The notes under the pieces are model-generated. The model worked only from the letters and a program-made list of their open reading frames with translations, searched no databases and had not been told where the DNA came from. Shown here piece after piece: positions 1 through 6,166 of a stretch of DNA of 8,591 bases. The DNA comes from an uncultured Lachnospiraceae bacterium. GTDB lineage: Bacteria; Bacillota; Clostridia; Lachnospirales; Lachnospiraceae. The translations under genes and the position numbers were made by a program. Positions within the stretch are counted from its first letter, which is position 1. Each line of letters starts with the position of its first letter. The stretch is taken from assembly GCA_902489645.1 (NCBI GenBank), contig CABUAW010000084.1, positions 1 through 8,591 on the forward strand. The letters are read 5' to 3'.

Positions 1-121
1 GGAGGCTGCAGCCCAGGTGGCCGCCAATGCCGCGAAAGAAGCGGAAGAGGATATGGACGAGACGGTATCCATGGAAGATGACACAATGATTAAAGATATT
101 GCAAGTATTTTTGACAAATAA
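1..121 (+). CDS. 3' end of an unidentified gene, possibly divIVA (partial)
   Basis: An open frame enters the window (first full codon at base 2) and ends at TAA 119-121, giving 39 C-terminal residues. They begin with an Ala/Glu-rich helical stretch (EAAAQVAANAAKEAEED), continue with acidic residues and end in IKDIASIFDK. There is no motif to name it by. The Ala/Glu-rich helix suits the coiled-coil tail of a DivIVA-family division and polarity protein. In many Clostridia divIVA lies just before lspA and rluD, which is the order seen here with aroB inserted. The coding call is fairly safe because codon use and composition are gene-like. The DivIVA name is inference from context only; any other coiled-coil protein would fit the residues equally well. 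Confidence 0.55.
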   Translation, partial: EAAAQVAANAAKEAEEDMDETVSMEDDTMIKDIASIFDK

Positions 122-137
122 AGACAAACAAATACAC

Positions 138-176
138 GGGAGTCTGTACGGGCCGAAAAGTGTCTGTCAGGCTCTT
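138..176 (+). terminator. Weak hairpin with T-rich tail between the first gene and aroB
   Basis: GAGTCTG at 140-146 can pair with CAGGCTC at 168-174 (one T-G wobble; two further G-T pairs outside), leaving a large loop of about 21 bases. A T-rich but interrupted tract (tttcttcatt) follows. This could end the upstream transcript or act as an attenuator in the aroB leader. The loop is large and the tail is not a clean U run, so the call is weak. Confidence 0.25.
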
Positions 177-193
177 TCTTCATTACAATTGTG

Positions 194-202
194 AAAGAGG
201 TG
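194..202 (+). promoter_or_regulatory. Ribosome binding site that decides the aroB start
   Basis: AAAGAGGTG lies 9 bases before TTG 212. The frame is open further upstream to a GTG at 191, but that GTG sits just before this site and has no Shine-Dalgarno sequence of its own. The TTG at 212 is therefore preferred, and the region is read as leader rather than coding sequence. Confidence 0.7.
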
Positions 203-211
203 TTGATATCA

Positions 212-1327
212 TTGAAAACTATAGAAATACATGCCCTCCGACAAGGTGTTGACGAAAACAGTCCGGAAATCCGAAGTAAACTTTATGATATTTGCCTGGA
301 CGATTCTTACGGCCACTTACTGGAAAAACTTCAGGAAATCGGCGTTGGCGGACGGAAAGTCTGTATCATTACCGACAGTCAGGTGGCGCCTTTATATTTA
401 AAAGAAATTGCAAATCTCTGCTGCGGCATTGCTTCAAAGGTGACACACTTTGTTTTTGATGCCGGCGAGGCCAGTAAAAATCTGTCTGTCATAGAAAAAA
501 TATATGAAAAACTCATTATAGAAAAATTTGACAGAAAAGACTATATTATCGCTCTCGGCGGAGGGGTTACCGGAGATATGGCCGGATATGCGGCGGCAAC
601 CTATCTTCGCGGAATCGCCTTTATCCAGCTTCCGACCACCTTGTTGTCCCAGGTAGACAGCAGCATTGGAGGAAAGACCGGTGTCGATTTTCAGCAATAT
701 AAAAATATGGTCGGCGCCTTTCATCAGCCGGCTTTGGTCTACATGAATTTAAATACATTAAAAACGCTGGATGACCGGCAGCTTTGTGCCGGTATGGCCG
801 AAGTCATTAAGCATGGGCTTATAAAAAACAACGATTACTATGGTTGGATTAAAGCGCACGTTTCACAGATTTTATCCAGAGATTATGATGCACTGGAGCA
901 TATGATTTATGAAAGCTGTCTTGTCAAGGGCGGCGTTGTGGAGCGGGACCCGAAAGAGCAGGGGGAGAGGGCGCTTCTGAATTTTGGCCATACAATCGGT
1001 CATTCTGTGGAAAAATTAAAGAATTTCGAATGGCTTCATGGAGAATGTGTGGCTCTTGGAAGCGCGGCTGCGGCCGCCGTATCCTGGCATAAAGGGCGGA
1101 TATCTGAAGCGGACTACAGGGACATTTGTCATACATTTACGGCCTTCCATTTGCCTGTAAAGATTACGGATTTGGAACCGGAGGATATTCTTCTGACCAC
1201 AAAGTCGGATAAAAAAATGGACGGCGGCAAAGTAAAATTTATACTTCTCAATTCTCCGGGAGACGCTTATATTGACAGAGAAGTGTCCGATGAAGAAATT
1301 CTTGAAGGAATAGGAGCCTGCTTATGA
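212..1327 (+). CDS. aroB: 3-dehydroquinate synthase (AroB)
   Basis: AroB converts DAHP to 3-dehydroquinate, the second step of the shikimate pathway, in the cytoplasm with NAD and a divalent metal. The 371-residue product is close to the usual 350-370. Family signatures are clear: the glycine-rich NAD-binding GGGVTGD at about 116-122, followed by the block with LPTTLLSQVDSSIGGKTGVD, then AEVIKHG with the metal ligand Glu197. NFGHTIGHSVE supplies His260, and WLHGE supplies His276, 16 residues on as in characterised family members. The start is a TTG chosen for its ribosome binding site. The stop overlaps the lspA ATG as ATGA, so translation of the two is probably coupled. No other shikimate gene lies in the window, so aroB rides here in a cell-envelope and RNA-modification operon. 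Confidence 0.97.
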   Translation: MKTIEIHALRQGVDENSPEIRSKLYDICLDDSYGHLLEKLQEIGVGGRKVCIITDSQVAPLYLKEIANLCCGIASKVTHFVFDAGEASKNLSVIEKIYEKLIIEKFDRKDYIIALGGGVTGDMAGYAAATYLRGIAFIQLPTTLLSQVDSSIGGKTGVDFQQYKNMVGAFHQPALVYMNLNTLKTLDDRQLCAGMAEVIKHGLIKNNDYYGWIKAHVSQILSRDYDALEHMIYESCLVKGGVVERDPKEQGERALLNFGHTIGHSVEKLKNFEWLHGECVALGSAAAAAVSWHKGRISEADYRDICHTFTAFHLPVKITDLEPEDILLTTKSDKKMDGGKVKFILLNSPGDAYIDREVSDEEILEGIGACL

Positions 1328-1830
1328 AATATTTAAAAGCAATCATCAGCGCCGCCTTATTGATTGCTCTGGACCAATGGACAAAATATATGGTACTTCT
1401 TCATATAAAACCGATTCAGAGTATTCCACTGCTCCCCGGTGTTTTATCGCTGACCTATCATGAAAACCGGGGCGCCGTCTGGGGAATCATGCAGGGTCAG
1501 ATACCGGTTCTCATCGTCTCGACGGTGATTATTCTGGCGGTCGTTTTATGGATATATTCCCGTATACCGGACACAAAAAAATATTTATGGCTGAGGATTG
1601 TGGCCGTACTTGTAATTTCCGGGGCTATAGGAAACTTTATCGACCGCATTTTCCGTCATTACGTTGTTGACTTTATTTATTTTGAATGGATTGATTTTCC
1701 GATTTTTAATGTGGCCGACAGCTATGTGGTCGTTGCGGCCTTCCTGTTGATATTGGTATCCATTTTTGTCTATAAAGAGGACAGTGATTTTGATTTTCTC
1801 CGTCTGAAAAAGGAGAAATCCCATGAATAG
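1324..1830 (+). CDS. lspA: Lipoprotein signal peptidase (signal peptidase II)
   Basis: LspA is the membrane aspartyl protease that removes signal peptides from diacylglyceryl-modified prolipoproteins. The 168-residue length is typical. Four hydrophobic segments are visible, roughly at 4-20, 60-78, 90-107 and 130-149. The conserved blocks follow in family order: LDQWTK at 16-21, ENRGAVWG around 47-54, GNFIDR at 103-108, VVDFI with Asp116, and FNVADS with Asp132. Asp116 and Asp132 are the expected catalytic pair. GGAG at 1313-1316 lies 7 bases before the ATG. The gene overlaps aroB by 4 bp and rluD by 8 bp, which points to one mRNA with coupled translation. Confidence 0.97.
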   Translation: MKYLKAIISAALLIALDQWTKYMVLLHIKPIQSIPLLPGVLSLTYHENRGAVWGIMQGQIPVLIVSTVIILAVVLWIYSRIPDTKKYLWLRIVAVLVISGAIGNFIDRIFRHYVVDFIYFEWIDFPIFNVADSYVVVAAFLLILVSIFVYKEDSDFDFLRLKKEKSHE

Positions 1831-2737
1831 CTGGATGGTTGAAAAGGAATGGGATAATACCCGAATTGACCGTTTTATCAGTGACCGGATGGACGATGTG
1901 TCCCGTTCCTATATTCAGAAGCTGATTAAAGACGGCCTTGTCACGGCCGATTTAAGACCCGTTAAAGCAAATTACAAGGTAAAAGAAGGGGAAAGGATAG
2001 AAGTGGCCCTTCCTGAGCCTGTAAGCCTTGATATCGAGCCTCAAAATATTCCGCTGGATATCGTTTATGAAGATGCGGATGTGCTTTTGGTAAATAAACC
2101 GAAGGATATGGTGGTTCATCCGAGTGCGGGCCATATGGATGGGACGCTGGTAAACGCCTTGTTATATCATTGCAGGGATTCCTTATCGTCCATCAATGGG
2201 GTTACCCGTCCGGGAATTGTCCACCGGATTGATAAGGATACGACCGGACTTTTGATTGTGTGCAAAAATGATAAGGCCCATAATTGCATTGCGGAGCAAT
2301 TAAAGGTTCATAGTATTACGCGCCGTTATCATGCCATCGTATGGAATAATCTGACGGAGGATGAAGGGGTGATTGACGCACCCGTCGGACGCCATCCGGT
2401 GGAACGAAAAAAAATGGCCATAAACTATAAAAACGGGAAACCCGCGGTAACTCATTATAAAGTGCTTGAACGTTTTGGAAAATATACCTATATAGAATGT
2501 GAACTTGAAACCGGACGTACCCATCAAATCCGTGTACACATGACATCCATTGGTCATTCGTTGCTCGGCGATTCGGTTTACGGCCCGGACAGACAACCTT
2601 TTAAAACACAGGGACAGGCGCTTCATGCCAAGGTTTTTGGATTTATACATCCGACAACCGGGGAATATATGGAATTTGAAGTACCGTTACCTGAATATTT
2701 TGAAGATATTCTTGCAAAATTAAGGCTGCTCAAATGA
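1823..2737 (+). CDS. rluD: RluA/RluD-family 23S rRNA pseudouridine synthase
   Basis: This enzyme isomerises specific uridines in large-subunit rRNA to pseudouridine. The 304-residue product has an S4 RNA-binding domain at about 12-75 (RIDRFIS, then SRSYIQKLIKDGLV) and an RluA-type catalytic domain after it. The catalytic motif is HRIDKDTTGLL with Asp137 as the nucleophile; the later family motif GRTHQIRVH is at 231-239, followed by LLGDSVYG. AGGAG at 1811-1815 lies 7 bases before the ATG, inside the end of lspA. It is the usual partner of lspA in Bacillota. The RluD name is the common one for this neighbourhood; the exact uridines modified cannot be read from sequence, and a general RluA-family label is the safe minimum. 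Confidence 0.95.
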   Translation: MNSWMVEKEWDNTRIDRFISDRMDDVSRSYIQKLIKDGLVTADLRPVKANYKVKEGERIEVALPEPVSLDIEPQNIPLDIVYEDADVLLVNKPKDMVVHPSAGHMDGTLVNALLYHCRDSLSSINGVTRPGIVHRIDKDTTGLLIVCKNDKAHNCIAEQLKVHSITRRYHAIVWNNLTEDEGVIDAPVGRHPVERKKMAINYKNGKPAVTHYKVLERFGKYTYIECELETGRTHQIRVHMTSIGHSLLGDSVYGPDRQPFKTQGQALHAKVFGFIHPTTGEYMEFEVPLPEYFEDILAKLRLLK

Positions 2738-2753
2738 AAAGAGCAGTCTTTTT
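2722..2753 (+). terminator. Intrinsic terminator of the aroB-lspA-rluD operon
   Basis: AAGGCTGCTC at 2722-2731 pairs with GAGCAGTCTT at 2741-2750 (10 pairs, one G-U) around a 9-base loop. The run TTTTT at 2749-2753 overlaps the end of the stem. The rluD stop codon (2735-2737) lies in the loop, so the last codons of rluD form the left arm of the hairpin. Confidence 0.85.
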
Positions 2754-2782
2754 ATCAATATCAATCTATTCGCGAAACACAG

Positions 2783-2795
2783 CTTTTCCGAAAAG
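2783..2795. repeat. Short perfect inverted repeat between rluD and the TtcA-type gene
   Basis: CTTTTC-C-GAAAAG is a perfect 6-bp inverted repeat around one base. It lies just upstream of the promoter of the following operon (its -35 starts at 2799). It may be a regulator binding site or chance in AT-rich DNA. It is noted because a tyrosine recombinase is encoded in the operon behind it. Confidence 0.35.
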
Positions 2796-2798
2796 ATA

Positions 2799-2827
2799 TT
2801 GCAAAAAAAGCCGGGATATGATATTCT
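2799..2827 (+). promoter_or_regulatory. Sigma-A type promoter for the ttcA-recombinase operon
   Basis: TTGCAA (2799-2804), a 17-base spacer and TATTCT (2822-2827), with TG at 2819-2820 forming an extended -10 element. Transcription would begin near 2834, leaving a leader of about 28 bases. The site lies after the rluD terminator, which supports an independent transcription unit. Confidence 0.6.
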
Positions 2828-2861
2828 ATGAACAATCTTACACAGAAAGGTTTTATTGATT

Positions 2862-3614
2862 ATGAAATTACAACAGCTTTTGAGTTTTACCCGCAAGGCG
2901 GTGGACACCTATCAGATGATTCAGCCCGGTGATAAAATCGCCATTGGCATTTCCGGCGGTAAAGACAGCCTGACCCTGTTATATGCACTTCATGGATTAA
3001 AACGTTTTTATCCAAACCCTTTTGAAATTGAGGCTATTACCGTCGATTTGGGCTTTGAAGGCTTTGAGACAGATAAAATCGCCGAATTGTGCGCTTCCCT
3101 GGACGTTCCTTATACCGTAGTGAAAACAGATATCGGAAAGATTATTTTTGATGAACGTAAGGAAAAAAATCCGTGTTCTCTCTGCGCAAAGATGCGCAAA
3201 GGCTCTTTAAACGACGTTGCCAAGGCCCATGGCTGCAACAAGATTGCCTATGGTCACCACCGGGATGATTTGGTTGAAACAATGCTGATGTCTTTGATGT
3301 ACGAGGGTCGTTTTTACTGTTATTCACCGGTGACCTATCTGGACCGCATGGGGCTGACGGTAATTCGTCCCCTGTTATTTGTCTACGAGGCGGATGTTAT
3401 CGGTTTTAAGAACAAATATGGCCTGCCGGTAAGTAAAAATCCATGTCCGGCCGATGGAAATACGAAACGGGAATATATAAAGAATTTGTTGCGTCAATTA
3501 AATCTGGAAAACCCCGGTGTCATGGATAAAATGTTCGGAGCCATCATTCATGGAAATATTTCTTCCTGGCCCAAAATCAATGAATCGGTGGCCGGAAAAT
3601 TTAAAAATGTGTAA
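2862..3614 (+). CDS. ttcA: TtcA-family tRNA thiolation protein
   Basis: The 250-residue protein belongs to the PP-loop ATPases of the TtcA/TilS group. SGGKDS at 31-36 is the ATP-pyrophosphatase P-loop. PCSLCAKMRKG gives Cys105 and Cys108, GHHRDD follows at 131-136, and NPCPADG gives Cys195. In TtcA proteins the CxxC plus one distant Cys hold an Fe-S cluster needed to make 2-thiocytidine at position 32 of some tRNAs. The absence of a TilS C-terminal domain and the presence of the three Cys argue for TtcA rather than TilS. It is about 60 residues shorter than the E. coli protein, which is common for Gram-positive members whose substrate is less well established. The ATG at 2862 is chosen; AAAGG at 2846-2850 lies 11 bases upstream. 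A TTG at 2856 would add only two residues. Confidence 0.88.
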   Translation: MKLQQLLSFTRKAVDTYQMIQPGDKIAIGISGGKDSLTLLYALHGLKRFYPNPFEIEAITVDLGFEGFETDKIAELCASLDVPYTVVKTDIGKIIFDERKEKNPCSLCAKMRKGSLNDVAKAHGCNKIAYGHHRDDLVETMLMSLMYEGRFYCYSPVTYLDRMGLTVIRPLLFVYEADVIGFKNKYGLPVSKNPCPADGNTKREYIKNLLRQLNLENPGVMDKMFGAIIHGNISSWPKINESVAGKFKNV

Positions 3615-3629
3615 TCAGGAGGAATCGGG

Positions 3630-4682
3630 ATGAAGGAATATACCTATCAGGAACAAAATAATATCGAAAATCAAAAAAAGCTCCGGGAGGTGCTTTCGGA
3701 ACTTCCGTCTTTCACTCTCTCCTTTTTTCGCGGAATCGAGCCAAGGACATCATCGAGAACCCGGTTGGGTTACGGTTATGACCTGAGAATCTTTTTTGAA
3801 TTTATGCAGCAATATAATCCGGCTATCGGCAAAATGAACCTGCGCGATATCCCGATGGACATTTTAGACCAAATCAAAGCGCTGGACATCGAAGAATATC
3901 TGGAATATTTGAAGCTCTATGAAAAAGACGGAAAAACCTATACGAATACGGAACGGGGAATCGCCAGAAAACTGGCTTCTCTGAAAACATTTTATAATTA
4001 CTATTTCAAAAAAGAACTCATTGTTACTAATCCGGCGGCCCTTGTATCGGCGCCGAAGATTCACGATAAAACAATTATTCGTCTGGATATCGACGAGGTA
4101 GCCCGGCTGCTCGACAATGTGGAATCCGGCGAACAGTTGACAGGAAAACAACTGGCCTATCATGAAAAAACAAAGGTTCGTGATTTGGCATTGCTCACAT
4201 TGTTCCTGGGTACCGGAATTCGTGTATCCGAATGTGTCGGCCTGAATATAGATGATATCGATTTAAAAAATAACGGAATTAAAATTGTACGCAAAGGCGG
4301 CAATGAAGTTATCGTTTATTTCGGGGACGAGGTTCTGGAGGCGCTTCTCCCCTATCTGGAGGAACGAAAACAGATAGAAGCCCTGCCCGGGCATACCAAC
4401 GCCCTTTTTCTTTCCATGCAAAGAAAGCGTATGTCGGTACGCTCGGTAGAAAATCTGGTCAAAAAATATGCAAAGACCGTAACAACTATGAAAAATATCA
4501 CCCCTCACAAGCTGAGAAGTACCTATGGCACGAATCTTTATAATGAAACCGGCGATATTTATCTGGTGGCGGATGTACTCGGTCACAAAGATGTAAATAC
4601 GACAAAAAAACACTACGCGTCCCTGGAGGACAGCCGTCGGCGAATGGCTGCCAGGGCGGTGACGTTAAGAGAAAAGCAATAG
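3630..4682 (+). CDS. Tyrosine recombinase, XerS-like
   Basis: A 350-residue site-specific recombinase that cuts and rejoins DNA through a covalent tyrosine intermediate. The N-terminal SAM-like core-binding domain spans about 45-130 and the catalytic domain about 155-345. The full active site is present: Arg198 (TGIRVSE), Lys222 (RKGGNE), His293 and Arg296 (TPHKLR), His319 (LGHKD) and Tyr329 (KHYAS). It is about 50 residues longer than XerC or XerD. The extra N-terminal segment, the DIPMDIL...DIEEYLEYL stretch and the long catalytic insert resemble streptococcal XerS, which works alone in chromosome dimer resolution. It follows the TtcA-type gene by 15 bp with AGGAGG (3617-3622) 7 bases before the ATG, so the two share an mRNA. 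No excisionase, attachment repeats or cargo are nearby, which argues for a housekeeping Xer and against an integrase of a mobile element. Confidence 0.9.
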   Translation: MKEYTYQEQNNIENQKKLREVLSELPSFTLSFFRGIEPRTSSRTRLGYGYDLRIFFEFMQQYNPAIGKMNLRDIPMDILDQIKALDIEEYLEYLKLYEKDGKTYTNTERGIARKLASLKTFYNYYFKKELIVTNPAALVSAPKIHDKTIIRLDIDEVARLLDNVESGEQLTGKQLAYHEKTKVRDLALLTLFLGTGIRVSECVGLNIDDIDLKNNGIKIVRKGGNEVIVYFGDEVLEALLPYLEERKQIEALPGHTNALFLSMQRKRMSVRSVENLVKKYAKTVTTMKNITPHKLRSTYGTNLYNETGDIYLVADVLGHKDVNTTKKHYASLEDSRRRMAARAVTLREKQ

Positions 4683-4704
4683 CCGCTGGCTGTGGGTCCT
4701 TTTG
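4681..4704 (+). terminator. Possible weak terminator after the recombinase gene
   Basis: AGCC-GCT-GGCT at 4681-4691 can form a 4-bp stem with a 3-base loop, beginning inside the stop codon; a short run (CCTTTT) ends near 4703. The stem is too short to be convincing. Transcripts arrive here from both sides, and no better hairpin was seen in the 37-bp gap. Confidence 0.2.
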
Positions 4705-4732
4705 TCGTATATTCTAAATTCATCGTATATTC
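4705..4732. repeat. 10-bp direct repeat with an 18-bp period at the oxidoreductase stop codon
   Basis: TCGTATATTC occurs at 4705-4714 and 4723-4732. On the minus strand the second copy encodes the last three residues (Asn-Ile-Arg) of the oxidoreductase and reaches the first base of its stop codon; the first copy lies just beyond the stop, in the same frame. This could be a remnant of a small tandem duplication, or chance. Confidence 0.4.
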
Positions 4733-6078
4733 AAATCTGTCTGCGAAGGTCCCGTCAAGAGCCTTCCTTGCGAATCAAAACGCGAACCATGACATGGACA
4801 TTCATAGACGGCTTCTTCCGGATTCCATGTCAGCGGACACCCCATATGCGGGCATATTCTGGTTTTTGGTTTTCTGGCCAACCATACGGATGGGTTTGCA
4901 TATCGGCCAAAATCCATGAAGATATGCATGCCGTTTTTTAAATAGCCGCCCATGGCCAGCAGACCTATCTCTCTTCTCGGATAAAAAATATCCTGTTGGA
5001 TTTTCGCCTGTCCAAGAATCATATCTGTTATAATCCGGGCGCCAAGCATGGAACTGGTCATCCCCCACTTTCCAAAGCCCGTGGCAATATACCAGTTCGG
5101 TGTTTTCCTGGAAAAACGTCCGATATAGGGAATATGGTCCGGCGTGATACAGTCCTGTGCGGACCAGTAGGCCGTCGTGTCACAGGCCGGCCAGAATGTC
5201 CGGGCAATTTCCGTATGAAGTCTGTAGGGACTATCGGATAATTTAGCTCCGGTACGGTGATTTCCGCCGCTAATCAGCAAATTATCGCCGAAGCTTCGGA
5301 AGGAAAGTCCGTCTTTATCAATTCCATAATAATAATTTTCGAACACAGGCACATTTTTTAACGCAAGGACATAGCTTCGTTCCTGGTACATTCTCATGAA
5401 ATAATAGCCGGGAATATTAATAAACGGAAAATGGCAGGCAAATACGATATGTCTGGCCCATACCCGGCCGGTATCCGTCTCCACCTTTCGTCCGGTCACT
5501 TTAAGCACCTTCGACTTTTCATAAATATTTAGGGACTCCGAGAGAGCCTTTATAAATTTCAACGGATGAAATTGGGCCTGATTCGGAAATCTTAAAGCCA
5601 TGTGTATATCCATAGGCAGTTCTGTTTTTACGGTCAATTCGGCGGCAATGCCGCCCAGTCGTGCGGCCTGGGCTTCTCTCTCCAACAAGTCGTTTTCTTT
5701 TGTTGTATAAAGGTAAGAAGCGCATCGCCGAAAATCACAACGGATACGCTCCTTTTGGATAATCTTTTCATAAGTATCAATGGCGTCCTCGTTGGCGCTG
5801 GCATATTGCCAGACACCGGCCCGGCCAAAATTCTGATACAGACGATTGTAAATCATGCCATGCTGGGACGTGATTTTTGCCGTTGTCCCTCCGGTCTGCC
5901 CGCTTCCAATACGGTCCGCCTCCAGTATCACGGTATTTAAACCGGATTCCTGGAGCATATAGCCTGTCAAAATTCCCGCCATACCGGCGCCGATAATACA
6001 TACGTCTGTTTTTATATTTTCTTCCAATCTGTTTCTTTCCGGAATAGAAACGGATTTTTCCCATATCGATTCAAGCAT
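4720..6078 (-). CDS. FAD-dependent oxidoreductase with C-terminal Rieske-type cluster motif (YhfW-like)
   Basis: A 452-residue protein of the D-amino-acid-oxidase-like FAD family. The dinucleotide-binding GAGMAG is at 30-35 with the ribose-binding acidic residue Glu53 at the end of the second strand; TTAKITSQHG at about 65-74 is typical of this subgroup. The C-terminal 45 residues carry the Rieske motifs CPHMGC (Cys409, His411, Cys414) and CPCHGS (Cys427, Cys429, His430). Four are cluster ligands, and Cys414 with Cys429 would form the usual disulfide. Substrate is unknown; relatives are annotated only as putative oxidoreductases. The region before CPHMGC is short: the N-terminal beta strands of a full Rieske fold are not evident. 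GGGAGG 7 bases before ATG 6078 sets the start; an ATG at 6093 lies at the edge of that site and is rejected. It follows the LysM gene by 88 bp on the same strand. Confidence 0.9.
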   Translation of the reverse strand: MLESIWEKSVSIPERNRLEENIKTDVCIIGAGMAGILTGYMLQESGLNTVILEADRIGSGQTGGTTAKITSQHGMIYNRLYQNFGRAGVWQYASANEDAIDTYEKIIQKERIRCDFRRCASYLYTTKENDLLEREAQAARLGGIAAELTVKTELPMDIHMALRFPNQAQFHPLKFIKALSESLNIYEKSKVLKVTGRKVETDTGRVWARHIVFACHFPFINIPGYYFMRMYQERSYVLALKNVPVFENYYYGIDKDGLSFRSFGDNLLISGGNHRTGAKLSDSPYRLHTEIARTFWPACDTTAYWSAQDCITPDHIPYIGRFSRKTPNWYIATGFGKWGMTSSMLGARIITDMILGQAKIQQDIFYPRREIGLLAMGGYLKNGMHIFMDFGRYANPSVWLARKPKTRICPHMGCPLTWNPEEAVYECPCHGSRFDSQGRLLTGPSQTDLNIR

Positions 6079-6085
6079 ATACAAG

Positions 6086-6091
6086 CCTCCC
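6086..6091 (-). promoter_or_regulatory. Ribosome binding site that decides the oxidoreductase start
   Basis: GGGAGG on the minus strand, 7 bases before ATG 6078. An in-frame ATG at 6093 overlaps this site and has no good site of its own, so the protein is taken to begin MLESIWEKSV. Confidence 0.75.
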
Positions 6092-6127
6092 ATGCCAGTA
6101 TATGCAAAATCCGAACAAAATATGCGT

Positions 6128-6150
6128 CGGAATATGCCGTGACATATCCG
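6128..6150 (-). repeat. Imperfect hairpin between the LysM gene and the oxidoreductase
   Basis: On the minus strand CGGATATG can pair with CATATTCCG (8 pairs, one bulged T) around a 6-base loop. The T-rich stretch ATATTTTGTT begins about 5 bases later, which is too far and too broken for a good terminator. It may partly attenuate read-through from the SOS-controlled LysM gene or act as an RNA-processing site. Confidence 0.35.
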
Positions 6151-6166
6151 TCGATTTCATCCGGAA

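Noticed and set aside
111..138. TTGACA at the end of the first gene as a -35 for an aroB promoter
   Set aside because: No acceptable -10 hexamer lies 16-18 bases downstream; the best, TACACG, matches poorly.
3630..4682. The tyrosine recombinase as integrase of a genomic island
   Set aside because: No tRNA gene, attachment repeats, excisionase or cargo genes are seen, and both flanks are housekeeping genes with similar composition.
4692..4941. Plus-strand frames running on from the recombinase gene into the oxidoreductase region
   Set aside because: They are antisense to the conserved Rieske motifs, lack ribosome binding sites and show no domain.
5602..5940. A 112-codon plus-strand frame inside the oxidoreductase gene
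   Set aside because: It lies opposite the conserved FAD-binding part of the oxidoreductase; composition and lack of motifs mark it as a shadow frame.
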